DNA of 64,000 bases from Citrus sinensis (taxonomy: Eukaryota; Streptophyta; Magnoliopsida; Sapindales; Rutaceae). Below are positions 49,888 to 60,616 of this stretch, one piece after another. Positions within the stretch are counted from its first letter, which is position 1. The number at the start of each line of letters is the position of its first letter. The position numbers and the translations under genes were made by a program. The stretch is taken from assembly GCF_022201045.2 (NCBI RefSeq), contig NC_068558.1, positions 17,575,501 through 17,639,500 on the forward strand, written 5' to 3'. Below the pieces are notes generated by a model. The model did no database searches. It was not told the origin of the DNA and worked only from the letters and a program-made list of their open reading frames with translations.

Positions 49888-50650
49888 CTGTTCATGCAAG
49901 ATATTCGATGCTCTGCATCCGAAACTTCGTCGACCTTTGCATCTAAGAGATCATTAACCTTACAAGTCACAGAACCCAAATGGTCCACAGTGTTCACAAC
50001 AGCTCTGCTGGCATGATCTTTCAATGTTTCCACCACTCTGCGTAAATGTGAAGATGGTTTGTTTTCTCAATGGAAAATTGAAATTATCAGCAGTAATTAG
50101 AGCAACTTACATTTGTTTTTGGTCATCACTGGTGTACCTTAGTTCAAGATATTCGGCCGCTGAGTATAACTGTGTTCTCAGGTTTTTCAAATCCTGAAGG
50201 TAAAGTCGCTTGAGTTAAAAAAAAGACCAAAGTAAATATTTCCATAAGAACTTAAATCTATTACAAATTGGTGCTTTTGTATTTCCATAAGTGGCTATCT
50301 ACTCCAAAGCTAGTTGAAAACTGAGTAAAATTTGGAAATTGACACACGATCCACCGTTTAAGTCATATAAACAAGTACCGCACAATTAAACAAGAATTGG
50401 CCTTGAAGACGTATGCCCCTATTTGCCACAATCATTTTTTTTTCTTTTTCTTTTTCTTTTTCTTAAAAGTGAATGCTGAGGTGGGTGCAACTTTTAGTAA
50501 TAGCTATTAGTAGCATAAAACAAAGATTGCACGCTCTAAAACAATTGTAATGGGGAAACGGGTATAGGCATACAATCCAACAGATTAAAACAAAATAGAG
50601 AAACAGTAGTACCTTGAGACTATCAGAGAACAGCAAGCTCTGCTGCCTTT
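49888..50650 (-). pseudogene. ABIL (ABI-1-like, SCAR/WAVE complex) gene fragment
   Basis: Three consecutive exons of an Abl-interactor-like protein are recognisable: about 50613-50650 (QQSLLFSDSLK), 50111-50193 (DLKNLRTQLYSAAEYLELRY) and 49888-50037 (VVETLKDHASRAVVNTVDHL through SDAEHRISCMN). Splice sites and phases remain intact. ABIL proteins are subunits of the WAVE/SCAR complex that drives ARP2/3 actin nucleation. The fragment has no start codon. On its 5' side it stops at a Copia relic. On its 3' side no further exon was found before the LINE relic and the Pcc1 gene. It is therefore a truncated, probably dead copy, although its exons are strikingly well preserved. Confidence 0.85.
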
Positions 50651-50654
50651 TTCT

Positions 50655-51437
50655 TAAAAGTGATTGATTATGATGAAACATTCAGCCTTGTAATTAAGCC
50701 TGCTCCGGTTTGTTTTGTGTTTGGCATTATTCCAAGATGGTATTTGCGACAACTTGATGTGAGCAATGCCTTTTTACATGGGCACCTATCAAAGGAGGTA
50801 TTTATGTCTCAGCTACCTGGTTTTATTGATCCCACATATCCCTACTCATGTTTGCAAACTTGAAAAGGCACTCTCTGGCCTTAAGCAAGCCCCACGTTCT
50901 TGGAACAACACCGAGCTTCGAAACTTTCTTCTATTGACGGGGATTTTTCACTTCACTATCAGATTCTTCTTTATGTATCTAATCTCATGCTAGTGTGCAT
51001 GGGATTATCTTTGTGGGTAAATAAACTTTCATCTATTGCCACAATGTAGCTAGGCACTAATTATCTTCGTGCCAATCCTGTATATCACTCTCGCATGAAA
51101 CACATGGCCATTTGTCTTTCACCTTGTTCATCTCAAGACCAATTCGGTCACCAAACCTCTCTCTCATCATCACGAATAAGTTTTCTTCGTTCCAACATCG
51201 GTGTCGCCAATGGTAGTACCATCTTACAGGGACATATTAGAGATACTCTTAAAGTCACGGTGTAGTTTTACAATCTTTTTATTATTTGTATATTTGACTT
51301 TCATAACTTTAGACTACAATTGTGCACTTACTATATTAACTAGCTTTAGTTGTGTATATATTGAAATCATATCAATAAAAACAGCAAGCTGCGTTGTTAT
51401 TTCCTTTCTCTATATTATTTATTGTATAAACCTAACA
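50655..51437 (+). mobile_element. Ty1/Copia retrotransposon relic with 3' LTR
   Basis: The left part carries a decayed reverse transcriptase with the recognisable Copia blocks YDETFSLVIKP, RQLDVSNAFLHGHLSKEVFM and ALSGLKQAPRSW, split over two frames. It then jumps, with a large deletion, to the end of the RNase H region (around 51090-51230: TKPLS-like frame ending in a GVANGS and TILQGHI pattern). A putative 3' LTR runs from about 51235 (TATTAGAGATA, decayed from TGTTAGAGATA) to 51437 (ending CCTAACA). It is interrupted and non-functional. Confidence 0.8.
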
Positions 51438-51479
51438 TCTTTCAGCCCTTCGGGCGCACCCCCCCAAAATCTCACGGTT

Positions 51480-53450
51480 ACTCTTTTTTTTTTCTTATAA
51501 ATTTATTTACCCACACCTGTCCCGTTTGTCTCACCTTTTTTTTTTTTAATTTTCAATTATTTCGTTAGCCAGGCCACACTTTTATAAACTTTGTCCTGGG
51601 CCCGCACTCTACTTTTGTGTTTTTTTCCCAAATAAGCCGGACTAGCAGCACCCATGTAATTATCTTTTCAGACCCCTTTCTGGTGTATCAGAGAAGCCCA
51701 ATAACAAATGCATCCGCAAATTATCTACCAAAGATATTTCAACAAGCTGGTCGCCCACTGGGACGGGGAATGGCTCTGTTCCTAAGAATGAATTGACGTC
51801 CTGTCCAGCGTCCCCCCTTGGCCCTTGCCTCCTCATCACAGAGATGAAAATTGAAATTAGGCCAATTAGATTAAAGGCGAGAAGGAATGGAAATATGGAA
51901 CCGTTAATTATTATACCCATGACCCCTCTAATTAATGGCTCTTTGCCTTTCAATATTATTGTAGGTATTTGCAAGGAAACCTCCTCTATCTTTCTTCCAA
52001 TTAAGACTTCTTGTGTCCAATTACTGTCGATTCTTTTTGAACGTGTAAAGGATAGCAACTTGAAGACTTGAGAGGGACAGCGTTTATTCAAAGTCAAGTA
52101 CAGGGACAGGGAACGGCCCTGTTCCTGAAGTATGAACTGACGTCCCGTCCGGTGTCCCCTTCGCTACCCATCATGCAAACAAAAATTGAAATTAGGCCAT
52201 TTAGATTAAAGATAAGACGGAATGGAAATATGGGATCGTTAATTATTATAGCTATGACCCATCTAATTTGCAAATGGCTCTTTCCCTTCCAATATTATTG
52301 TACGTATTTGCAAGGAAACCTCCTCTATCTTTCTTGCAATCAAGACTTTTGCGTATCCAATTACTGTCAACTGTTTTTGAACGTGTAGAAGAAAACAACT
52401 AGAAGACTTGAGAGAGGGCCGCGTTAATTCAAAGTCAAGACTAGCTTATTAGCTTGCAGGATTCTTGATGATGAGGGGAAAAAAGGGTTGACAGATACTG
52501 GTATAATGTCTATAAAACTTTAATTATTTTATAAAATTATTTTATTTTTTATTCATCATCACGTTGGGATTACCCGCCCACACCCCAATGGCCCATTTTA
52601 TTAGCTTGCAGGATTTTTTTTTTTTATATAAATTTATTTACCCACACCTGTGTCGTTTGTCTCACTTTTTCTTTTTATTTTCACTTATTTCGTTACCCAG
52701 GCCACACTTTCATAAACTTTGTCCCGGCCCCGCACTCTACTTTTGTTAGTTTTATCAAATGAGCAGCACTAGCAGCACCATATAATTATCTTTTCAGACC
52801 CCTTCTGGTATATCAGAGAAGCCCAATAACAAATACATCCGCAAAATATCTACCAAAGATACCTCAACAAGCTAGTGAAGCAGGGAATGGCTCCATTCAC
52901 TATGCCCATGTTTAGTTGGGAGAAATGGTAGGAGAGGAGAGGAATAGAAAGAAACAAATGAGGGAGAAAATGAGTGTAAACGAGGGTCAAATTCATTTGC
53001 ATTGTTTGGTTAGACATGGAATTCATCTTTTTTCCTTATTTCTTTCCTCTCCCCTTTCCTTTTCTCTTCTCTCCTTAAATTTCTTCAAACCAAACATGCC
53101 AATTGACGACCTGGTGTCCCCTTGCCTACTCATCATACCAATAAAAATTGAAATTAGGCCATTTAGATTAAAGATAAGGGGAATGGAAATATGGAATCGT
53201 TAACAATTATAGCTATGACCCATCTAATTTGCAAATGGTTCTTTCCCTTTCAATATTATTGTACGTATTTGGAAGGAAACCTCTTCTATCTTTCTTGCAA
53301 TTAAGACTTTTGCGTATCCAATTACTGTCAACTGTTTTTGAACGTGTAGAAGATAACAACTTGAAGACTTGAGAGAGAGCCAGCGTTAATTCAACGTCAA
53401 GAGTAGCTTATTAGCTTGCAGGATTCTTGATGGTGAGGGGAAAACACAGA
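51480..53450 (+). repeat. three tandem copies of a WAK-like upstream module, without genes
   Basis: Unit 1 is about 51480-52105, unit 2 (5'-truncated) about 52108-52480, and unit 3 about 52610-53450. All share AAAATTGAAATTAGGCCA, GGAATGGAAATATGGA, GTATTTG(C/G)AAGGAAACCTC, TTTTTGAACGTGTA and GAAGACTTGAGAG, then GCGTTAATTCAA(A/C)GTCAAG. Units 1 and 3 also share a left part (TTTATTTACCCACACCTGT through AATAACAAATGCATCCGC). The GACTTGAGAGGG end module is the same one found just upstream of the WAK-like genes at 54785 and 59670, so these are duplicated 5' regions that lost their coding parts. Confidence 0.8.
52904..53100. mobile_element. small MITE inside repeat unit 3
   Basis: A 197-bp insertion absent from units 1 and 2. 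The left end is GCCCATGTTTAGTTGGGAGA. The right end, on the other strand, is GGCATGTTTGGTTTGAAGAA. Both are followed by purine-rich AGGAGAG stretches. The interior is a purine-to-pyrimidine switch. The family is probably Harbinger- or hAT-related, but no clean target duplication was found. Confidence 0.65.
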
Positions 53451-54092
53451 TGCTGGGTACAAGGTCTATAAAACTTTAATTATTTCATAAAATTGTTTTA
53501 TTTTTTATTCCTTTTATTCCTCATCAAATTGGGGATTACGCCCCCAATGACCCATTTTATTTTCATTTTTATGTAGGTCAGTAGTGTTACTGAAAATCAA
53601 ATATTGTCTCTTTTTTCTCCACTTATTGAGGACTTTGGAGAATTAAACAAAACTCACCAATGGCATAAAATATACAATGAATATTTATTAACAGATTTTA
53701 CATAAAATTAATTTTTGAACCGATTGAAACTTCCAAAAACTCAAATTTCGAATTTGTTATAAGAATATAATCTATTTTAATTATCATTGTCAAATCCTCC
53801 TCTAGAGCACATCAGCAAATTTGCAACCTTTCTAGCTTAAATTCTAGGTTCAAAACCTCGCGGCGGAGTTAAATTTTGTTATATTTAAATTTTTGCACAG
53901 AAGTTTGAGCTAAATCTTGAAGATGAATTATTTTCTAATTAATTTTTTTGTGGTTCTTTTATAATGATGGTAAAATTCTCCACAGGTTTCGGACCCCAAC
54001 CCAAATGGCGTGAATTTTGAATATTTTTTAGAAATGGGTTGAGAAATGGATAAAAATTAATCCTTAAGTTTTTAATGGGTGAAATTTTAATT
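53451..54092. other. spacer
   Basis: No supported coding frame. By position it could include decayed WAK-like sequence, but no homology is visible by eye. Confidence 0.4.
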
Positions 54093-54305
54093 AGATAGAA
54101 ACCTATCCGTTCAATTGATGCTGAAAAAATAAAAGTTTTGCAGGATGTTTCCTCCTAGCAATGAAAGAGAACCGCTTGTTTGATGTACTTGATGCTCCAG
54201 TTCTTAAGGAAGCCAAGGAAGAACATAATATTACGGTTGCTATGCTTGCAAAAAGATGCTTGAACTTCAATGGAAAGAAGAAACCTACAATGAAAGAACC
54301 TTAGA
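54093..54305 (+). pseudogene. WAK-like kinase domain relic
   Basis: This stretch aligns closely with 57313-57520 of the full WAK-like gene: AACCTATCCGTTCAA, then AGCAATGAAAGAGAACCG, then GTTCTTAAGGAAGC, then AAAAGATGCTTGAACTT, then CCTAC(A/G)ATGAAAGAA. It covers the last part of the kinase domain only. The early portion has shifts relative to the intact copy, and the frame closes right after the TMKE motif. Confidence 0.85.
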
Positions 54306-54784
54306 AGAGAATGAAATGACAACAACATCAGAGAATCAAGGCAGAGAACAGCCTATTGATAATATATAATTTAAAAAATATAATGACTAATTGTGTAATT
54401 CAATCAAACCTTATAGACCAAAGGAACATTTACCAAAGATTAAAATATATATATATATTTTAAAGCTACATTTTGTTTCATCCAAATGAAGCTAATCAAT
54501 CTATATTTTCTTCCAATAAAACTATGGCTTCGTTTCATATCTTAATTAAATTATATAATGATGAAATATTATATTCTGAACTTAACTGAATCCAATATCA
54601 TTTCACCAATCGGTCATATGAGATGAAAGAAAAAAATCTGTTGAAATTAATTTTAAATTAAAGTTGAAGAATGGTGATATGATACATACACATACATGAC
54701 TCTGAATTTATTAAATTGAAGATGTACTCATCGTCTTGACGATGTGACCAAATACTGGAATGTGAGAATGGTCTTTGGACTTTG

Positions 54785-54890
54785 GAGAAGACTTGAGAGG
54801 GCCCAGAGTAATTAAAAGTCAAGATTGGCAATCTGAAATTAATCTCCGGCTTTAACATGCAGGACTTTCTAGTCGGTGAGAAAAGTTTCT
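54785..54890 (+). promoter_or_regulatory. conserved upstream module of the WAK-like gene
   Basis: GAAGACTTGAGAGGGCCCAG, then AATTAAAAGTCAAGATTGGC, then CATGCAGGACTTTCTAGTCGG. The same block, in the same order, occurs at 52060, 52400, 53360, 58049 and 59670. Here it lies 64-170 bases upstream of the start codon, so it is likely promoter or 5' UTR. Confidence 0.6.
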
Positions 54891-54953
54891 GAATTAATAT
54901 AGGAGCTAATGCATGCACTTTCTGAACTAAAGAAAACTGAGTTTAAGCGGCGA

Positions 54954-57709
54954 ATGGCTGTGCATCTTTGTCTGGTGTTGTTGCAGATTATTGTTTTGCA
55001 TCTCAGGCCGATCAAAGCCTCAGATTATTGTTTAACTGAATGTGGAAATGTCAGCATCGGCTACCCCTTCGGAATCGGAGAAGGGTGCTACTTTGACAAG
55101 GGTTACGAAGTTATCTGCGATCACTCTTCTGGCACTCCCAAAGCTTTTCTTCCTGGCGTCAACAGGCTAGAATTAGTGGATATTCTCTCTAATGATTCAA
55201 AAGCCGCGGTTAGAGTCAACGTTCCTGCGATTTTTTTAAACAGCAGTAGTAAGTGAACAAGCAATATTGCTAAAGGCGTCAACTTATCAGGTACCCGTTT
55301 CGCCTTTTCGACTGACAATAAATTCGCTGCGGTAGGCTGCAACATGAGATATCACCAAGGGAACGGTTCATCTGTGTTTGTTGGGTGTCTGTCGATTTAT
55401 ACTTGTGATCCTACTCTCTACCCTGCTTGCTACGATTTCCTATGCCCCCTTCCTCGAAATGTTACTCATCTTTTGAATGTAAATACATCATACTTGTTTT
55501 TTCGAAGTATTCCTCAGAAATGTCAGTCTGTTTTCCTGGTTGATGAAGATTGGGTCAACAGGAAGTACCTTGGAGATCCTCATGATTTGAAAGATCAACA
55601 CGAATTTCCTGCAGCGTTGAAGTGGGGAGAACAGAAAGGCAGTTGTTTTGAAGGGAATAACTCATATTCTATTTTTTGTAATTCGGATAAAACTGGTTGT
55701 TTAACACAATTAAGCTCAGGCCATTTATGTCTTTGCTCTGACACCTACTACTACCTACCGAAAGGATACTGCTCAGGTACATATTGGATTATGAGTTAAA
55801 GAGTAATTTTATTTTTTTCAAAGAAAATATCCGAACGAGAAGAAGAAAAGGGAAAATTCTTGGTGCTCCAGGAGCATTATGAACAGTTGCTATTTCCGTA
55901 TAAACATTAGCAACAATAAATGTGAATGAGAAATGGAAAATGCTATTGGAGCACCCTAGACTTTACTAGCAAGAGTTAAATGTCAAATGATGTAACATTC
56001 CTACATTCCTCCATTGGATGGTAAGATGATCAGAAAAGAGTTATAAAATTTATCATCCAATAGTTGATTGAAATTATTGATTTTTAAAATATCCATCGAA
56101 TTACTTGCAAATGAGTAAAGTCTTCCAATTACTGTAACTGTCTATGTAAACAGAAAATTAGAGAAAAAAATGGTGGGGTTTTATTTAGTTGTAGCCATGA
56201 TTTAGTTTGATTTTCTCTTTGATTTATTATTTATTATTTTCTGGGCAGGCGACTTGATCTGTAATATCTCCAGCGGCTACAATTGCTCCAATTGTCCTGA
56301 CGGTTATAATCGTCTCTCAGATGGTTGCATTCAAGTTTTCAACAAATCTCGGGTTAAATTCATTATTATAGGTATGCATATCGATCCTTTATTTTACATC
56401 ATAACAAATTAATAATGTTTTTTAACATATATTTCAAATGAAAATACTAAGTGTTCATGCGTTCATTTGATGATATCTTTCATTATTGTCCTCGAGAGCC
56501 GCAGGCTGCGGTGGTGGGCTTGCGTTATTCTTTCTGCTCATTGGAATATGGTGGTTGTACAAGTTTGTAAAAAGAAGAAGGGAAATCAAGCTCAAGCATA
56601 AGTTCTTCAAAAAAAATGGTGGTTTATTATTGCAACAAGAATTGTCTTCCAATGAAGGTAATATTGAGAAAATGAAGTTATTTACTTCAAAAGATTTGGA
56701 GACGGCCACCGACAACTACTATGCCAATCGGATCCTTGGTCAAGGAGGCCAAGGTATTGTATACAAAGGAATGTTAGCAGATGGAGGAATTGTGGCTATT
56801 AAAAAATCCAAAATATTGGATGAGAATAATCTCGAGCAATTCATCAATGAGGTAGTAATTTTGTCTCAAATAAACCACAGAAATGTTGTTAAGTTGTTGG
56901 AATGTTGCTTGGAGACAGAAGTTCCTCTTTTGGTGTATGAATTTATTCTAAATGGAAGCCTCGATCAATACATACACTACGAATCAGAAGAGTTTCCAAT
57001 CACATGGGAAATGCGTTTACGCATTGCGGTTGAAGTTTCAGGTGCTCTATCTTATCTGCATTCAGCTGCATCTATTCCTATTTATCATCGAGACATCAAG
57101 TCTGCAAACATACTTTTGGACGATAAATATCGAGCTAAAGTTTCAGATTTTGGGGCTTCTAGATCTATCACAGTTGATCAAACTCACTTGACCACTCAAG
57201 TACAAGGAAGTTTTGGATATCTAGATCCAGAATACTTTCGATCAAGTCATTTTACTGACAAAAGTGATGTTTACAGTTTCGGAGTAGTTCTTGTTGAGCT
57301 TCTAACTGGACAAAAACCTATCCGTTCAACTGTAGCTGAAGAAGATAAAAGTTTAGCAAGATATTTTATCCTAGCAATGAAAGAGAACCGTCTGTTTGAA
57401 GTCCTTGATGATCGAGTTCTTAAGGAAGCTGAGAAAGAAGAAATTATTACTGTTGCTACACTCGCAAAAAGATGCTTGAACTTGAATGGGAAGAAAAGAC
57501 CTACGATGAAAGAAGTGGCATTTGAATTACGGGGTATAAGAGAATCAATTGGAGCTTCCATTTTGCAGCAAAATTGTGAAGAGACTGATTTTGTGGATGG
57601 TGACATTACGGGACATGATTTCGAAAGGGATTCATCTTCTAGTGGGTCAACTTTAAATAGTGTCTCAGTTTCTGTGGATGCCGACCCTTTAATTTCAAAC
57701 AAATGGTGA
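54954..57709 (+). pseudogene. WAK-like receptor kinase with one in-frame stop
   Basis: Three exons, 54954-55776, 56249-56371 and 56505-57709, would encode 716 codons. In order these are a signal peptide (MAVHLCLVLLQIIVLH), a cysteine-rich GUB_WAK galacturonan-binding region (YCLTECGNVSIGYPFGIG), a short EGF-like stretch in exon 2, a membrane segment at about 318-334 and a cytoplasmic Ser/Thr kinase. Kinase motifs look intact: GQGGQG at 394-399, Lys415, HRD with Asp512 and DFG at 530-532. The only break seen is TGA at 55254-55256 (codon 101), after which the same frame continues with clear homology to the copy at 59839. An in-frame ATG 15 codons upstream (54909) gives a poorer signal peptide. 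A short product from a start at 55344 or 56486 is conceivable. Family role: cell-wall pectin sensing at the plasma membrane. Confidence 0.85.
55777..56248 (+). other. intron 1 of the WAK-like gene
   Basis: A 472-bp AT-rich intron between exons 1 and 2, starting GTACAT and ending GGGCAG. A GGTGCTCCAGGAGCA and TTGGAGCACCC pair inside it hints at a small decayed repeat. Confidence 0.6.
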
Positions 57710-57881
57710 CAAAGAGAAGAATGGCCTTGAAACTGTTTGTATTTCATAAATAAGATTGTTAGACTTTTCCGATATTTTCATTCTCTTGCATCGTTACAGT
57801 TTCTTTGGGCACCATCATTTGTAATTAAACACTTCCAAGTCATTTCAAACAAATTTTCCTCCTTTTTTTTTTCTTTTTTTT

Positions 57882-57899
57882 GGGGGGGGGGGGGGGGGG
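57882..57899 (+). repeat. run of 18 guanines after a T-rich tract
   Basis: An uninterrupted G18 run preceded by about 25 bases of almost pure T. Length in a real genome would be unstable and hard to sequence. Confidence 0.9.
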
Positions 57900-58048
57900 A
57901 AAAGGAAGAGATGAAGGAAAAATCTGTTGAAATTAATTTCGTAGTTGAAGTTTATAAATGCAAGATGATATGATCTCTCAGTCTATTAAATACTGATGTG
58001 CAAGAACTTTAGCCCTATGTGACCTAATATCTCTAGTAAAGAGGACAG
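57900..58048. other. 3' flank of the WAK-like gene
   Basis: Short non-coding stretch between the G run and the next upstream module. Confidence 0.5.
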
Positions 58049-58200
58049 AACAACTTGAGCACTTAAAGAGGGCCAACGTTAAATAAACTCCAGGGTGGCA
58101 TGTCGGAATTGTTGGCTTATTGTTATGCAGGACTTTCCCGGTAGTGAAATAAAGTCGAAAGGAAGATGGGAGGAAATAAAGATCAATGCGCTTTCTTGTA
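58049..58200 (+). promoter_or_regulatory. orphan copy of the WAK-like upstream module
   Basis: A diverged copy (AACTTGAGCACTTAAAGAGG, then GCCAACGTTAAATAAACTCC, then TTATGCAGGACTTTCCCGG). It is followed by AAAGGAAGATGGGAGGAAAT and AAAGATCAATGCGC, matching the block that precedes the gene at 59839. No WAK-like reading frame follows it. Confidence 0.6.
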
Positions 58201-59668
58201 TTTCATGGGTTAAAAATCTTTTTATCTGATTACAAACTGATAGATAAAATACCCTTGTATCATTTGTGAGTGAATCTCTTAGGTCAAAAATATAAAGTTA
58301 GAACAATCCTCAACTCTTTAGTTAGATTTTGAGTATGGCTTAAACCCATGAACTTTTATATTTTATTAGAGATAAACTCACCCACGATTATGCCCGCACT
58401 ACCTCCCACAGTACCTTACCACTAGACGCCCTTCACATGGAGGCTTGGGTACTACTCGAAAAGTCATTTGAAAGAAAAGTCTGTTTAAAATTACGTTCCA
58501 ATTCTGCACTCTCAACTCTCCCAAGTTATAAATTGATATTCACTCATGTTATAAAAGAGTAATGCTAGAGGATCCTATCTTGGGTACCAATGGATGTGGC
58601 ATTCATTCAGTGGATAGTAAAATATTTATGTTATCAGTTATTATTCAATAGATAAACGATATATAATAGTTGGGACTCAAATCGGGACTTAATTGGTGGG
58701 TCACAATCATTATTGGTTAAAAAAAATATACAGAGATAACTAGCGTAAGAGGTAAATCAAAAACTCTTTCTTTCTCTCTGCTAAGACCCTTTCTGCCACC
58801 AGCTAAAATTCACTAGTTTTGATCAATCAACGTGCCTGAATTACACGGCCACCACATTTTCGAACCTCTAAACTTTCAAATCTATTTTTCAACTCTGTTT
58901 TTCCAACCACTGCAGCCTCGAACCAACCGAAACTCCCTGCTGCTACCTCTAGTTACCACGTCGCCAATTGCCCATCACACAGCAAAAAATTATACTAAAG
59001 GAGTTTCAGTCGGGGGAGAGAACCAGTAGGTCTATCCTTTTTTCTTATTTTCTATTTTTCTTCTATTTCTTTTATTTTTATTTTTATTTTTGTCTCTGCT
59101 TCTGTTATTGTGCTTGTTTTTATGTTTTTATGTTTTCTAAGATTTTATACTGCTCCTGCGGTGGTTCTGGTGGTCTCTACATAGATGGTGTTGTTTCAAT
59201 GTCCAAATCGAGATTGTGTCAGTGTTCGGATTGGAACGGCATGCCTATATTGAAGCTGTTGAGGGCTTTAATAGTGGTACATCAAGGTTCTAATAACCTA
59301 AGGGGAGGTTCTGATGGCCTAGGTCAAGGGCTCATTGAGAGGCTTTCTAGTGAACCGTAAGGTTGGTTTTTTTTTGTTGCATTTTGTGATTTTTTTTATT
59401 GTTATTTGTTTGCATTCTGTTGTTACAATTGTATTTTCTTGTGCTCTGTTGCATTATCAAACACGAGGGGGATTTCAGCTATAGTAGCTAAGATTGGTTC
59501 CTCTAGTTTTTCTTTGGATTTTAATTTGAGAAACAAATTAATCTCCTTTAATTTATCTTATGTATTGTACTTAAGCCTGTTATAACCCTTATTTATTTAT
59601 TTATTTTTATTATTACAGTTCCGTCATACTTCCTTTAAAATAAAAAGAAAAAAAGAATATATACGGAG
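58201..59668. other. gene-free spacer, probably repeat-derived
   Basis: Several short frames (for example plus-strand 58968-59360) have no recognisable family. The composition is T-rich with scattered GC-richer patches. No complete element could be defined. Confidence 0.45.
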
Positions 59669-59669
59669 G

Positions 59670-59745
59670 AGAACTTGTAGACTTGAGAGGGCCATGGTTA
59701 ATTAAAAGTCAAGTTGACTTGCACGACTTTCTTGGTATTGGGATA
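59670..59745 (+). promoter_or_regulatory. conserved upstream module of the second WAK-like gene
   Basis: GTAGACTTGAGAGGGCCATG, then GTTAATTAAAAGTCAAG, then TTGCACGACTTTCTTGG, about 95-170 bases upstream of the start codon at 59839, a spacing similar to that in the other WAK-like gene. Confidence 0.6.
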
Positions 59746-59838
59746 AAAGCTAAAAGGAAGCTAGAAGGAATTTAATTAAAGATCAACGCATGCAATTGCT
59801 CTGTTAAATCTTCATTTTTCCGAGTACAAATATTGAGA

Positions 59839-60616
59839 ATGGTTGTTCATCATTATCTGGCGTTGTTGCAATTGATGTTTTTGCTATTATGGCCAAACAA
59901 AGCTTCAAAAGATTTATGTCAATCTGATTGTGGGAATGTCACTATCATTTACCCCTTCGGAATCGGAGACGGTTGCTACTTTGATAAGAGTTTTGAAGTA
60001 TTCTGCGATTACTCCTCTGGCTCCCCAAAAGCTTTTCTTGCGGGCATCAACAACCTGCAAGTATTGGACGGTTATGTTTATGATCCATATACTTCTTTTG
60101 ATGTATACATGATGAGGGTATACATTCCTGTAATGAAGAGCAGTAACCTGACAAGCAATGATAAAGGGGTCAGTCTATCAGGTAGCCCTTTTACATTTTC
60201 CCGGTCGCGCAATAGATTCACTGCCATAGGTTGCAACAACTATTCTGCGATTATTAAGCGACACAATGATTCATCCGTTTTTGGTGGGTGCCTTTCGATT
60301 AGCACTTGTGATCCTGCTCTTAACCCCAGTTGCTACGATTTCCTATGCACCCTGCCTCAAAATATTACTCAGGTTTTCAATGCAGAAATATCGAATTTTT
60401 ATTCTAAAAGTATTCCTCAGAAATGCCACTCTGTTTCCATGGTTGAAGAAGATTGGATCAACTCAAAGTACCTGAAGAATCCTCACGATTTGAAAGATCA
60501 CGGACAAGTTCCTGCACTGTTGGAGTGGGCTAAGGGTAGAGGATATTGTTATGAAGAATATAATTCGAAAACTACTCGTAACAAGGACAATAGATGTTTA
60601 ATACAATTAAGCTCAG
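59839..60616 (+). pseudogene. WAK-like receptor, first exon cut by a retrotransposon
   Basis: 259 codons of a WAK-like ectodomain: signal peptide (MVVHHYLALLQLMFLLLWP), then the GUB_WAK cysteine pattern (LCQSDCGNVTIIYPFGIGDG, then GGCLSISTCDPALNPSCYDF). It is a close paralogue of the gene at 54954 and aligns with it to LIQLSS, which corresponds to LTQLSS there. Homology stops exactly at 60617, where a Gypsy LTR begins. The open frame that continues to 60789 is LTR sequence. The remaining ectodomain, membrane and kinase exons would be right of the insertion and outside the window. The start is the ATG at 59839. Two in-frame codons before it are not ATG. Confidence 0.88.

Noticed and set aside
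50660..50993. Two overlapping plus-strand frames as a host gene
   Set aside because: They are the two frames of a decayed Copia reverse transcriptase.
51660..52388. Frames of 90-145 codons in the tandem modules as small proteins
   Set aside because: They differ in frame and stop position between the tandem copies, and the region is the non-coding upstream module of WAK-like genes.
58968..59360. 130-codon plus-strand frame
   Set aside because: Begins in T-rich low-complexity sequence, with no recognisable family and no conserved context.
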